Of a stretch of DNA of 64,000 nucleotides, positions 1 to 8,351 are shown in pieces. A program made the position numbers and the translations under genes. The stretch is taken from contig NZ_BMHY01000005.1 of assembly GCF_014641555.1 (NCBI RefSeq), forward strand, positions 461,272 through 525,271. The letters run 5' to 3'. Position 1 is the first letter of the stretch; each line of letters starts with the position of its first letter. This stretch comes from Paenibacillus radicis (ex Gao et al. 2016) (GTDB lineage Bacteria > Bacillota > Bacilli > Paenibacillales > Paenibacillaceae). The notes beneath the pieces are model-generated. The model saw only the letters and a program-made list of their open reading frames with translations, had not been told where the DNA came from and searched no databases.

Positions 1-124
1 ATGAATTTACGCCTTCCCAAGCTGTATTTCATCCTATTTTTAAGCGAATTTCATATAGCCTTAAGCTAAGGTCTTTAGGATAGAGGTTGTACTTATTCAT
101 TTGCTCAGGAAGGAGGAGATGTTG

Positions 125-334
125 ATGAAGAGGAAAAGCAGCAGAGCATGGGCGGCTACGACCTTAGCGTTAATGCTGGCGCTTGGCGGAGGTTTGTCCG
201 TGGAGAACGTCTATGCGACTCCGGCTGCAAGCTTGTCCATCTCGCAAGGGAAAGCGGACGACGGCTCGTCAGGCAGCAATGATCAGACATCGGTTGACAG
301 CGGAAGTGATACGGAGGCGGGAGGCGACGCCTAA
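125..334 (+). CDS. small secreted peptide of unknown function
   Basis: A 69-residue protein with a clear signal peptide: a basic start (MKRKSSR), a hydrophobic stretch at about residues 9-25 and a likely cleavage site near VYA-T. The predicted mature part is about 40 residues, rich in Ser, Gly and Asp, with no cysteine or recognisable domain. The ATG at 125 was chosen because AGGAGG at 111-116 lies about 8 bases upstream; an in-frame ATG at 119 sits too close to it. The low-complexity acidic tail could mean a truncated larger secreted protein, but the following sequence shows no continuing reading frame. It is followed by two near-palindromes and a terminator. Function unknown. Confidence 0.5.
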   Translation: MKRKSSRAWAATTLALMLALGGGLSVENVYATPAASLSISQGKADDGSSGSNDQTSVDSGSDTEAGGDA

Positions 335-362
335 GCGGCTTGTCATCACACTACGCCCCAAA

Positions 363-439
363 ATGCAAATGTACATTTACATGGGGTAGAACGAGCCGAA
401 CCGACGAATGAGGCCCGGCATGCTAATGTACATTTGCAT
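363..439. promoter_or_regulatory. pair of 20-bp near-palindromes
   Basis: Two 20-base elements, at 363-382 (ATGCAAATGTACATTTACAT) and 420-439 (ATGCTAATGTACATTTGCAT), lie 57 bp apart in the same orientation. Each misses perfect dyad symmetry at one base pair; the implied consensus is ATGCAAATGTACATTTGCAT. They lie between the small secreted peptide gene and a terminator. The form suggests a repeated binding site for a dimeric regulator, but no promoter or target gene is obvious next to them. Confidence 0.5.
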
Positions 440-492
440 TTTGTTAATTTGGCTGTTTTTGCATAACGGGCGTTGGATTGCGGGGAAAATAA

Positions 493-550
493 AGGAGCGG
501 TATCGGGAAGGGGGCCAAATGGCCTGTCTTTCGATATCGCTCCTGTTTTG
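493..550. terminator. bidirectional terminator
   Basis: A 13-bp stem (493-505 with 532-544, one G-U pair) is followed by GTTTTGTTG on the plus strand and by a T-rich run (TTTATTTT) on the minus strand. It lies between the rightward small peptide gene and the leftward flavoprotein pseudogene and can serve both. Confidence 0.7.
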
Positions 551-566
551 TTGTATATAGGTTGGT

Positions 567-1042
567 TTAGGCCTTCATAACGTCATGGCCGACATAGCGT
601 TCGCCGTTTAATTCGCTGAAGATGTTAATGGCTGCTTTTGCTCCATCGCCTGCTGTAATGACAGCATGTACACTAACGCCTGCTGCGGTGCCGCTGCCCA
701 AACGCCGGAAATACTTGTCCGGCCTGCCGTATCGACGTCGACGACCGTCTTGATTCTCGGCACCGTTCCGGGTTTCGTAGCAGTGCCGATCGTCTCGGCG
801 GGATCCGTCAGTGCGCCTGTTGCCAGCAGCACATGCTTGACTTCATAGATGCCCTGATCGGTAACGACCGACAACTTGCCTTCGATAGACGTTACATTTT
901 GTACCGTTTCCTCTTTTATTTCTGCACCTAGCCGCAGCGCTTGCTTCTTGCCTATATCGACAAGGTCAGGATCGCCGATTTCCGTTATGGCTGCGCTGGG
1001 GCCAACTGGACCTGCACCGAATATAACGATATCGTACATCAT
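567..1042 (-). pseudogene. decayed thioredoxin-reductase-like FAD oxidoreductase, copy 1
   Basis: The start encodes a Rossmann FAD-binding motif (YDIVIFGAGPVG) but then jumps directly to a segment normally near the end of the NAD(P) domain (DPDLVDIGKKQALRLGAEI), so most of the middle is deleted. Near 690-697 one base is missing: restoring a G in the GCAGCG run gives the family C-terminus WAAGTAAGV, then HAVITAGDGAKAAINI and YVGHDVMKA before the TAA at 567-569. An internal deletion plus a frameshift makes this a pseudogene. Copy 2 at 12359-12771 on the same strand shares the end and part of the upstream flank (compare 1081-1195 with 12770-12880). Confidence 0.85.
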
Positions 1043-1321
1043 CCCAACCTCAAATGTAATCGTTTTCGATCCGTTCCTTTCCAGTATAAGCCTCTAAATA
1101 GAGAGGGGCAACGGTGCTTCATGCTGGTCATCGGCATACTCCGTTTTGCAGCTTTGAACTTCTCCCCTTTGCGACATTTTACAGCATAAAAAAAGCTTAA
1201 GTTCTTCAGTGGCCTCGAGCAATCAGGGCTCTTTTTTTATCCGGATTACTTATATCGATACGATTTTAAGTTATTACCAAATTCATTTAAATGATTACAT
1301 TTTTATTATTTCCCCGGTAGC

Positions 1322-1327
1322 TATAAT
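1322..1327 (+). promoter_or_regulatory. possible -10 element of the sugar-transport operon
   Basis: A perfect TATAAT lies 44 bp upstream of the first permease start in an AT-rich stretch (1250-1330). I see no convincing -35 hexamer at 17 bp, so an activator-dependent promoter, for example one driven by the YesN-type regulator downstream, would fit. This is inference. Confidence 0.35.
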
Positions 1328-1370
1328 GAAATTATACCAGCTCCTTTATACAGTCGGAGGGATGAGAGAA

Positions 1371-2315
1371 ATGAAAGCGGTTTTAGAACAAGACTACGCT
1401 TCAAAAAAGAAGAAAAACAAATTTCTTCACAACATCAAAAGAGACAAATGGTTATTCGCCCTCTTGCTGCTGCCCCTTGCATATATCCTGATCTTCAGAT
1501 ATGCCCCGATATACGGCGTCGTTATGGCGTTCCAGGATTACAACATTTTTGCGGGCATTAAGAGGAGCGAGTGGGTTGGGATGGACGTGTTTCAGTTCAT
1601 CTTCCAGCAGGACAGCTTCTACCGTGCGCTTAAGAATACGCTGCTTCTGAATGTTTATGACTTGATCGCGGGCTTCCCGGCGCCTATTATTCTAGCGATA
1701 CTGCTCAATGAAGTGAGAGCGGCAAAATTCAAGAAAATTACGCAAACCGTGTTGTATCTGCCTCACTTTTTGTCCTGGGTTATTATAGGCGGTATGGTCT
1801 ATCTGATGTTCTCCAACAGCGGCATGGTCAACACGTTCCTGGCCAACCTCGGCCTTGCAAAAATCGAATTTCTGTCGCAGAAGGTACCTTGGTTAATGAC
1901 GTATATCTCCGTTGGCGTATGGCAGCAAATCGGCTGGGGTACGATCATCTATCTGGCGGCCATGACGGGAATTAATAAAGAATTGTATGAAGCCTCCGAT
2001 ATTGACGGCTGCAGCAGACTTCGCAAAGTATGGCATATTACATTGCCCGGCATTAAGTCTACGATTAATATTTTGCTGATTCTCCAGATTGGCAGGATGG
2101 TGTCCATCGGTTTCGATCGACCGTTTGTAATGGGCAATTCATTAGTGAGCGACTACTCCGACGTTATCAGTACATTCGTATATAGAGTTGGCATTAGTTC
2201 GGGGGATTTCTCCCAGGCAACAGCGGTAGGATTGTTCCAATCCGTCGTTGGCCTGATTCTGCTGATCGGCGCTAACTATATCGCGAAGAAATTGGGTGAG
2301 GATGGGATATGGTGA
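1371..2315 (+). CDS. carbohydrate ABC transporter permease (LplB type)
   Basis: A 314-residue inner-membrane permease of the binding-protein-dependent sugar importers (CUT1 class), closest in style to LplB/YtcP pairs. After a basic cytoplasmic head (KKKKNK) come six membrane segments, starting at LFALLLLPLAYILIF. The EAA loop that docks the ATPase is visible as EASDIDGCSRLRKVWHITLP. The ATG at 1371 is preceded by GGAGG at 1356-1360; an ATG at 1362 is too close to that site. The stop codon overlaps the start of the second permease. No ATPase gene lies nearby, which is usual for this class because a shared MsmX-like ATPase acts in trans. Confidence 0.88.
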   Translation: MKAVLEQDYASKKKKNKFLHNIKRDKWLFALLLLPLAYILIFRYAPIYGVVMAFQDYNIFAGIKRSEWVGMDVFQFIFQQDSFYRALKNTLLLNVYDLIAGFPAPIILAILLNEVRAAKFKKITQTVLYLPHFLSWVIIGGMVYLMFSNSGMVNTFLANLGLAKIEFLSQKVPWLMTYISVGVWQQIGWGTIIYLAAMTGINKELYEASDIDGCSRLRKVWHITLPGIKSTINILLILQIGRMVSIGFDRPFVMGNSLVSDYSDVISTFVYRVGISSGDFSQATAVGLFQSVVGLILLIGANYIAKKLGEDGIW

Positions 2316-3205
2316 GCATGGCGAGCAGCTTAGGCAAAAAGAAAAAAATGAGCGTGGCGGATATTGTCATTATCGTATTTATCGTGGCGTTATCGTTCAC
2401 ATGTATCGTTCCGTTCCTATATATGATAGCGCTTTCCTTAAGCTCCAACGAAGCGATTATTTCTCAAAAAGTAGGGCTGTGGCCAGTAGGTTTCACGCTG
2501 GAAACGTACAAAACGATCTTAAGCGACGTGGAGATGCTGTATACGCTTGGTTACAGTATTCTGCTTACGGTATTCTACACCGTGGTGGGTATGTTCTTGA
2601 CCATTTGCGGAGCGTATCCATTAACGAAAAAAAGGCTGATGGGAAGAAACTTTATTCTTTCCGCGCTAGTCTTCACGATGTATTTCAGCGGCGGTTTGAT
2701 TCCTTCTTATATTCTGGTTAAAAACCTGGGGATGATGAATACGGTATGGAGTTTGGTGTTGCCGGGCGCCATGAGTGTGTTTAACTTAATCATCCTGAAG
2801 ACGTTCTTCACCAACCTTCCGGAAAGTCTGGAAGAATCGGCCGCTATTGACGGCTGCTCGGATCTGGGCATTCTGATGAAAATTGTGCTTCCACTGTCGC
2901 TGCCCTCTATCGCCACATTGAGCCTATTTTATGCGGTGGACAGATGGAACGGATTCCAGGATGCGCTGTTCTACATTACGGACAAAAATCTGTATCCGAT
3001 GCAGATGAAGCTGTACCAGATCATTTCGGCCAATCAGCAGCTGGATAGCCAACAAGGCGGAGAAGGTAGCGCCGGCTCCTTTATTGTGCCGGAGTCACTG
3101 AAGGCGGCCAGCGTTATGTTTACAACCATCCCAATACTACTCATCTATCCCAAGCTACAGAAGTATTTTGTAGACGGCGTGATGACGGGAGCTATTAAGG
3201 GCTGA
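2309..3205 (+). CDS. carbohydrate ABC transporter permease (YtcP/LplC type)
   Basis: The second subunit of the sugar permease heterodimer, 298 residues with six membrane segments. The first is IVIIVFIVALSFTCIVPFLYMIALSLS, followed by the family phrase SSNEAIISQKVGLWPVGFTLETYK. The EAA loop reads EESAAIDGCSDLGILMKIVLPLS. It overlaps the upstream permease by 7 nt, so translation is probably coupled; GAGG at 2298-2301 supports the ATG at 2309 (an ATG at 2318 is an alternative). The substrate is not evident from sequence; homologues serve pectin- or glycan-derived oligosaccharides. Confidence 0.88.
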   Translation: MVSMASSLGKKKKMSVADIVIIVFIVALSFTCIVPFLYMIALSLSSNEAIISQKVGLWPVGFTLETYKTILSDVEMLYTLGYSILLTVFYTVVGMFLTICGAYPLTKKRLMGRNFILSALVFTMYFSGGLIPSYILVKNLGMMNTVWSLVLPGAMSVFNLIILKTFFTNLPESLEESAAIDGCSDLGILMKIVLPLSLPSIATLSLFYAVDRWNGFQDALFYITDKNLYPMQMKLYQIISANQQLDSQQGGEGSAGSFIVPESLKAASVMFTTIPILLIYPKLQKYFVDGVMTGAIKG

Positions 3206-3316
3206 TAAGGATAAAGACCGGATTGAAAGGGGTGATTCCGGGCTGGGCTGGTGGGTGTAAAGAAGATATGTGGTATGAATCATTTCAATATTTATCATTT
3301 GAAAGGGTGGTTTTAA

Positions 3317-4918
3317 GTGAATACAGGTACAATGAAAAAAGCAGCCATTCTGCTTAGTACAGCGTTACTGGCCTGTGTTATGGCTGGTTGCAGCGGAAAT
3401 AACGGCAATAATGAACCAGCGGCATCAAGCGGCGGATCTCCGGCAGCAGTAGCAACTTCCGGTCCGGTAGAAACCTTGACTGTAGAAGTGTTCGACAGAG
3501 GTATTCAGGGACAGCCGGACTTGAATAACAATACGTGGACCAATTACGTCAACGAGAAATTCGGCAAGCCTAATAATGCCATTGTAAAATATGTTTCGGT
3601 ACCTCGTTCCCAAGAAGTCGACAAGCTTAATGTTTTGATGGCTGCCAACGAAGCGCCGGATATTTCCTTCACTTATGACGGTACAACCGTAACCCGTTTT
3701 GCCAAAACCAATGGTCTATATACGCTGGACGAATTGATCGAGAAGCATGGCCAGCAATTGAAATCTTATCTTGGCGATACCGTTCTTGACTACGGGAAAT
3801 ATGAGGGCAAACAAGTCTCCATCCCGGCGAAGCGGACTTTGCTTGCCTGGAACGGATTGTTTATCCGCAAAGATTGGCTCGATAAGCTGGGACTGCCCGT
3901 TCCGACTAATAAGGACGAATTGTACGACACGCTTGTTGCCTTCCGCGACAAGAACCCTGGCAATGTAAATGGTGTCATTCCTTGGGCGACTGCGGCTTCC
4001 GGCTTGAACTACACGTTTGGCAATCTGGTTCCATCCTTCTGGGGCCCAATGTCGGAGGAAGAATTCGTTACCACCACCAACTGGCTGAAGCCCGGCAATA
4101 AGGACGCGTATAAATGGCTGAACAAGCTGTACTCGGAAAAACTGATCAGCCCCGACTTCGCTTTGGACAAAACAGCTAAGCAAGCGGATGCCGACGTAAC
4201 GAACGGCAAGGTAGGCTTCTATGGGGCCAACTGGGATTATCCGATGGTGCAAAAAATTCGCGAGCCGCTGAAACAAAATGCGCCGGATGCGAACTATGTT
4301 CCTATCGATGCCTTCAAGAACGCGAACGGGAAATATATAAAAGAGACGTATAATGAAAACGGACTTTTCTCATTCATTCCGAAAAGCAGCAAACATGCGG
4401 AGCTGGCTATGAAGTATCTGAACTGGATGGCTGATCCGGAGGTGTTGTTCTTCCTGCAGTTCGGCGAAGAAGGCGTTAACCACACCATGGTGGATGGCAT
4501 CCCGCAAGGGATTGCGCAAACCGGCGAAAATATGCAGATGAGCAACCTCAATCTGGATTATACGCTGGTTGTAAACGGCGCGGAGCTGGGTGACACCGAA
4601 AAGAATGTCAAAACGTACGCAGCAGCCTTGGCAACCGGAGATAAAGCCTATGAGAAATTGGCTGTCGATTCTTACAAGATCAATACGACAGACGGCTTTA
4701 CTGCCTTCTACTATGGGGTTCCGAACGAAGCCAGCATCAAATACGGCAAAACGCTGGGTGATATGAACAAGCAGATGATGGATAGACTGATCGTTGCCAA
4801 GCCGGCAGAATTCGACGCCTTGTATGATAAGCTGGTGAAAGAATATATGGACGCTGGCGGTAAAGTCGTTCAAGATGAGAATATCGAGCATTACAAAATT
4901 AAAGAGAGCAGCAAGTAA
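3317..4918 (+). CDS. sugar-binding lipoprotein (family 1 solute-binding protein, LplA type)
   Basis: A 533-residue extracellular lipoprotein that should deliver an oligosaccharide to the two permeases upstream. The signal peptide ends in a lipobox VMAGC with C25 as the lipidated cysteine, followed by a flexible Gly/Ser/Asn linker. The body has the length (about 500) and features of the LplA/YtcQ group, for example ISFTYDGTTVTRFAKTNGLY and LAMKYLNWMADPE. The GTG at 3317 is preceded by GAAAGGGTGG at 3301-3310; an in-frame ATG at 3332 would also keep the signal peptide. A spacer of 111 bp separates it from the permeases, and a strong terminator follows. Confidence 0.88.
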   Translation: MNTGTMKKAAILLSTALLACVMAGCSGNNGNNEPAASSGGSPAAVATSGPVETLTVEVFDRGIQGQPDLNNNTWTNYVNEKFGKPNNAIVKYVSVPRSQEVDKLNVLMAANEAPDISFTYDGTTVTRFAKTNGLYTLDELIEKHGQQLKSYLGDTVLDYGKYEGKQVSIPAKRTLLAWNGLFIRKDWLDKLGLPVPTNKDELYDTLVAFRDKNPGNVNGVIPWATAASGLNYTFGNLVPSFWGPMSEEEFVTTTNWLKPGNKDAYKWLNKLYSEKLISPDFALDKTAKQADADVTNGKVGFYGANWDYPMVQKIREPLKQNAPDANYVPIDAFKNANGKYIKETYNENGLFSFIPKSSKHAELAMKYLNWMADPEVLFFLQFGEEGVNHTMVDGIPQGIAQTGENMQMSNLNLDYTLVVNGAELGDTEKNVKTYAAALATGDKAYEKLAVDSYKINTTDGFTAFYYGVPNEASIKYGKTLGDMNKQMMDRLIVAKPAEFDALYDKLVKEYMDAGGKVVQDENIEHYKIKESSK

Positions 4919-4926
4919 GTCATCAG

Positions 4927-4968
4927 ATACGGATAAACCATTGTACACCATGGTTTATCCGTATTTTG
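4927..4968 (+). terminator. terminator after the sugar ABC operon
   Basis: A perfect 14-bp inverted repeat (ATACGGATAAACCA with its complement at 4951-4964) and a 10-base loop, followed by TTTTG. It separates the transporter genes from the two-component genes, which probably have their own or read-through transcription. Confidence 0.8.
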
Positions 4969-5032
4969 AATTGCTATTGCCGGGAAGCTCTGCTATTATT
5001 CGCAAGAAATAAATATGTTCAGGGGGATACCC

Positions 5033-6472
5033 ATGCACAAGGTCATAATTGTAGATGATGAGTCGTGGGCGATTCGAGGAATCCGCAACGCCTTTGACTG
5101 GGAGAAAAACGGTTTTGAAATTATAGGCCAATTTACAAGCGCTTACAATGCGTGGGATGCGATCCTAACAGAAAAACCTGACTTGGTATTTACGGATATC
5201 AGGATGCCGGACATTTCGGGACTCGATCTTATGCAGAGAGCCAAAGCGCATGAATTGGACACTGAGTTTGTCGTCATTAGCGGATATGCGGAATTTAAAT
5301 ACGCTCAGGAAGCGCTGCGCTACGGCGCGCTTAATTATTTCCTGAAGCCCCTGGACGTAGATTTGGCAGATTCGTTTATTGCGGAGCTTGCCAAGCATTT
5401 CTCCATAAGAAGCGCGGCACGCAATCAACTTCTTCTGGATGCGCTCACCTCTCCCAATGAGGAAGAGATCAAACGTTATCTGCCGCTTCCCGAAGGTGCG
5501 GATGAATGTTACTACCAAGTGCTTTCCATCGATTTCGAAGGCGACAATCTAGATTTCAGAAAGCTGCTCTCTTTGGAAGGAAAGCCTGTCGCGACTATAG
5601 AAGTTGAGGCCGGAACGAATAAAAAGTTGATCGTTCTGATGACGGAACATAAAGCTTGTTTGGTATGGGATGAATTAGTTTTGAAAAATACTGGCATGAA
5701 TACGGTGGGCATCAGCAGCGTTTCCAGCCAGCTAACGCATATGAGCAAGCTGATTAAAGAAGCGGATCTGTCCTCTTCCCAGGCTTTTTTGGACGAAGGT
5801 GCAAGAGTCGTTCATTACGAGCCGAAGGTTCAATTGGTGAAACCATGTATCGATGAGATTCATCGGATCATACAGGGGAACCAACTTGGCGACATGGATG
5901 CGTACATCAATGGGCTGCAGGCTTACTTCAAGGATCAGCAGCTTGGCATGAGCGAGGTTGTTTACTTATGGAATCAGGCCGTCGGGATCCTAGTCAACGC
6001 TTATGCGGAGGAATTGAAAGATATGGAGATGGATTTCCTTAATTATTCCGAGATTAAGGAACGATTCGAACACTTCGAATCGTTGTGCAGCTTTTTGCAT
6101 GACGTTCTCGTCTCCATCAAGCAAGGGAACAACCGCTCTTTGCACGAAGGAGACATCTTGTCTTGCTTCAACAAGATGGTAGCCTATATCGACGGTCACT
6201 ATGAACAGAAATTGTATTTGAAAGATTTGTCCGCCCAGTTCTACATTAATCAAGTGTATTGCTGTCAATTGTTCAAGAAGTATCTCAGCAAAACCTTCTC
6301 CGAATATGTGTCGGAGCTCCGAATTAAGAAAGCCCGTGAGCTATTGAAGAAAACCGACTTATCGATTGAGGAGATCGCCATTCAGACCGGGTATGTGGAA
6401 TATTACTATTTCAATAAAGTTTTCAAGAAGCATTGCGGGATCACCCCTTCGAAATTCAGAAAAAACAGTTAA
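5033..6472 (+). CDS. YesN-type response regulator with AraC DNA-binding domain
   Basis: A 479-residue cytoplasmic response regulator. The receiver domain (1-120) has D8/D9, the phospho-acceptor D55 in LVFTDIRMPD and K105 in FLKPLD. A variable middle region (about 130-370) is followed by a two-helix-turn-helix AraC domain (about 385-477) ending IEEIAIQTGYVEYYYFNKVFKKHCGITPSKFR. The ATG at 5033 follows AGGGGGA at 5021-5027; an upstream in-frame start at 5015 lacks such a site. The kinase gene begins 22 nt downstream. It probably activates the adjacent sugar transporter and perhaps the glycosidase; the target is inferred from context. Confidence 0.92.
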   Translation: MHKVIIVDDESWAIRGIRNAFDWEKNGFEIIGQFTSAYNAWDAILTEKPDLVFTDIRMPDISGLDLMQRAKAHELDTEFVVISGYAEFKYAQEALRYGALNYFLKPLDVDLADSFIAELAKHFSIRSAARNQLLLDALTSPNEEEIKRYLPLPEGADECYYQVLSIDFEGDNLDFRKLLSLEGKPVATIEVEAGTNKKLIVLMTEHKACLVWDELVLKNTGMNTVGISSVSSQLTHMSKLIKEADLSSSQAFLDEGARVVHYEPKVQLVKPCIDEIHRIIQGNQLGDMDAYINGLQAYFKDQQLGMSEVVYLWNQAVGILVNAYAEELKDMEMDFLNYSEIKERFEHFESLCSFLHDVLVSIKQGNNRSLHEGDILSCFNKMVAYIDGHYEQKLYLKDLSAQFYINQVYCCQLFKKYLSKTFSEYVSELRIKKARELLKKTDLSIEEIAIQTGYVEYYYFNKVFKKHCGITPSKFRKNS

Positions 6473-6493
6473 CGATGAACGGAGCGGCAAGCC

Positions 6494-8302
6494 ATGAAGA
6501 CCAGTAGACTGAAATTAAAACATCAGATATGGCTTATCTTTTTTTTCGCCATCGTTATATTTACAGCTATGGTGTTGTATTTCTTTTATAGCTTTTCTCA
6601 TCTCACCCAGAATAGGGCTGCCAATTTCGGGAACCAAATGATTGAGCAAACGCGAAGTAAGATTGATACCGTCTTTAATGATATCCGGGTCAGCACCGGC
6701 ATTGCGGTCAACAGCAAACTGATTCAGGAATATACCGTAGTGGATGATGATTACAAGAGGGCGTTTGATAGCGGTAATTATGCACTGGATCTCATGGATT
6801 ATATGAGATCCTTTAATTCGTATGTGAGCGGAATCGTCATTGATGACGTTCGCGGGAAACAGCTTTACAGTTTGGATTCCTCGGGCGGAGATATTTTCTT
6901 TCTCAAACGTTATGACAGCTTCATCCGAACGTATAAGAAGGACCCTTCACTTCGGGAAAAGGGGCAGTTCACCACTACGTTAAAAGACGATAACACGGGA
7001 TCGGAACAGTTTTTTTATATTGAACCGATTGTAGAATCGATAGGGGGAATCCATTTCTCCGAAATAACGGGTTACTTCACCATAATGGTCAATATGGACA
7101 AGCTGCAGGGGCTTGTGGAAAATACGGAATTGACGTTGCACTCCACGTTGTACATTCTGGACAGCCAGGATGAGGTCATTGCTTCCACGAATCCGAAAGC
7201 TCGCGGCATGTTGTTCAAGGATGTATTGTCTATGGATAAGGACAACCTGCTTAACGGAGTAAAAACAACCATCGACGGAGAACAAATTCTCGTTCAGGTC
7301 AAAGGTTTGGAGCAGGCGGACGGGTGGCGGATTGTGAGTATGATACCGGTTCACGAATTGACTTCCGACATGAACCCCATGAGGAAAGTCAGTATTATTG
7401 TGGGGATTGGCATGATTCTCATTTTGATCATAATGGGCATTTTCTTTATGAATAGCCTGATGAAGCCGGTGATGGGGCTTGTTTTGGATATGAAACGGGT
7501 AGGGGGAAGGGACAGGGGCTTCCGGATTAAAGTCCGGTCTACCAATGAAGTAGGATCGCTTGCCCGAGACATCAATCGGATGATGGATGAGATGGAGGAA
7601 ATGACCAGGGATATGTTTAATACCCAAGCCAGATTGTACAAATCCGAGCTCAGTCAGAAGCAGGCGGAGTTTTCTGCCCTGCAGAGCCAGATCAACCCGC
7701 ATTTCCTGTATAATACGCTGAATTGCATCAGCAGTATCGGATTGGATTACGGAAGCAGGGAAATTGCGCAAATGACGTCATCCATGTCCAAGATTTTCAG
7801 GTACAGCATCAAACAAGATGAGCTTGTACAGATCAAGGAAGAAGTAGACTGTATTCAGGCCTATATGAAGATTATCTCAATTCGTTACGAATATAAATTC
7901 GACATGAACATCGATGTCGAAGAGGGCCTGCTCGAGATGAGTACCCCAAAAATGATTCTCCAGCCTATTGTAGAGAATGCCGTCTATCATGGGCTTGAGC
8001 GAATGGACCAAGGGGGGCGGCTTGAGGTTGCCGGGCGCATGGATGCGCAGGGAGATGTGTGCTTTTGTATTAGGGATACCGGGAAAGGAATAGAGCCGGA
8101 GGAGCTGGCCGCCCTGCAGGCCAAGCTGGACAAGGAGTATCCGGAACGCGCGTTAGACGGCCAATCGTCGGAAAGCATTGGACTTACCAATATTCACAAT
8201 AGGCTCCGGCTGCTTTTTGGAGAGAGGTACGGGATTACAATTGAAAGCCGGATTGATTATGGGACGACCGTAACCGTGAAGATTCCGGCATTGAAGCAGT
8301 AA
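6494..8302 (+). CDS. YesM-type sensor histidine kinase
   Basis: A 602-residue membrane kinase. TM1 lies at about 14-36, an extracellular sensor region at about 37-298, TM2 at about 300-325 (VGIGMILILIIMGIFFMNSLM) and a HAMP linker after it. The LytS/YesM-type phosphorylation motif QSQINPHFLYNTLN gives H403 as the phospho-acceptor. The ATPase domain has the N box ILQPIVENAVYHG (N495) and the G box DTGKGI. It pairs with the response regulator 22 nt upstream. The extracellular domain presumably senses a sugar or a loaded binding protein (inference). Confidence 0.92.
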   Translation: MKTSRLKLKHQIWLIFFFAIVIFTAMVLYFFYSFSHLTQNRAANFGNQMIEQTRSKIDTVFNDIRVSTGIAVNSKLIQEYTVVDDDYKRAFDSGNYALDLMDYMRSFNSYVSGIVIDDVRGKQLYSLDSSGGDIFFLKRYDSFIRTYKKDPSLREKGQFTTTLKDDNTGSEQFFYIEPIVESIGGIHFSEITGYFTIMVNMDKLQGLVENTELTLHSTLYILDSQDEVIASTNPKARGMLFKDVLSMDKDNLLNGVKTTIDGEQILVQVKGLEQADGWRIVSMIPVHELTSDMNPMRKVSIIVGIGMILILIIMGIFFMNSLMKPVMGLVLDMKRVGGRDRGFRIKVRSTNEVGSLARDINRMMDEMEEMTRDMFNTQARLYKSELSQKQAEFSALQSQINPHFLYNTLNCISSIGLDYGSREIAQMTSSMSKIFRYSIKQDELVQIKEEVDCIQAYMKIISIRYEYKFDMNIDVEEGLLEMSTPKMILQPIVENAVYHGLERMDQGGRLEVAGRMDAQGDVCFCIRDTGKGIEPEELAALQAKLDKEYPERALDGQSSESIGLTNIHNRLRLLFGERYGITIESRIDYGTTVTVKIPALKQ

Positions 8303-8310
8303 GCAAAGAT

Positions 8311-8343
8311 AAAGGCCTGAATGAATAGCGCATTCAGGCCTTT
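8311..8343. terminator. bidirectional terminator between convergent genes
   Basis: AAAGGCCTGAATG and its complement CATTCAGGCCTTT (13 bp) flank a 7-base loop between the rightward kinase and the leftward glycosidase. The A and T ends of the stem supply U-rich tails in both directions. Confidence 0.85.
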
Positions 8344-8351
8344 AATTTGAT

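Noticed and set aside
1217-1240. Intrinsic terminator GAGC..GGCTC with a T-run
   Set aside because: The stem is only 4-5 bp and no rightward gene lies upstream; it may be a chance structure.
1209-1370. Extended N-terminus of the first sugar permease
   Set aside because: The region is AT-rich and contains a -10-like TATAAT; the ribosome binding site at 1356-1360 fits the ATG at 1371.
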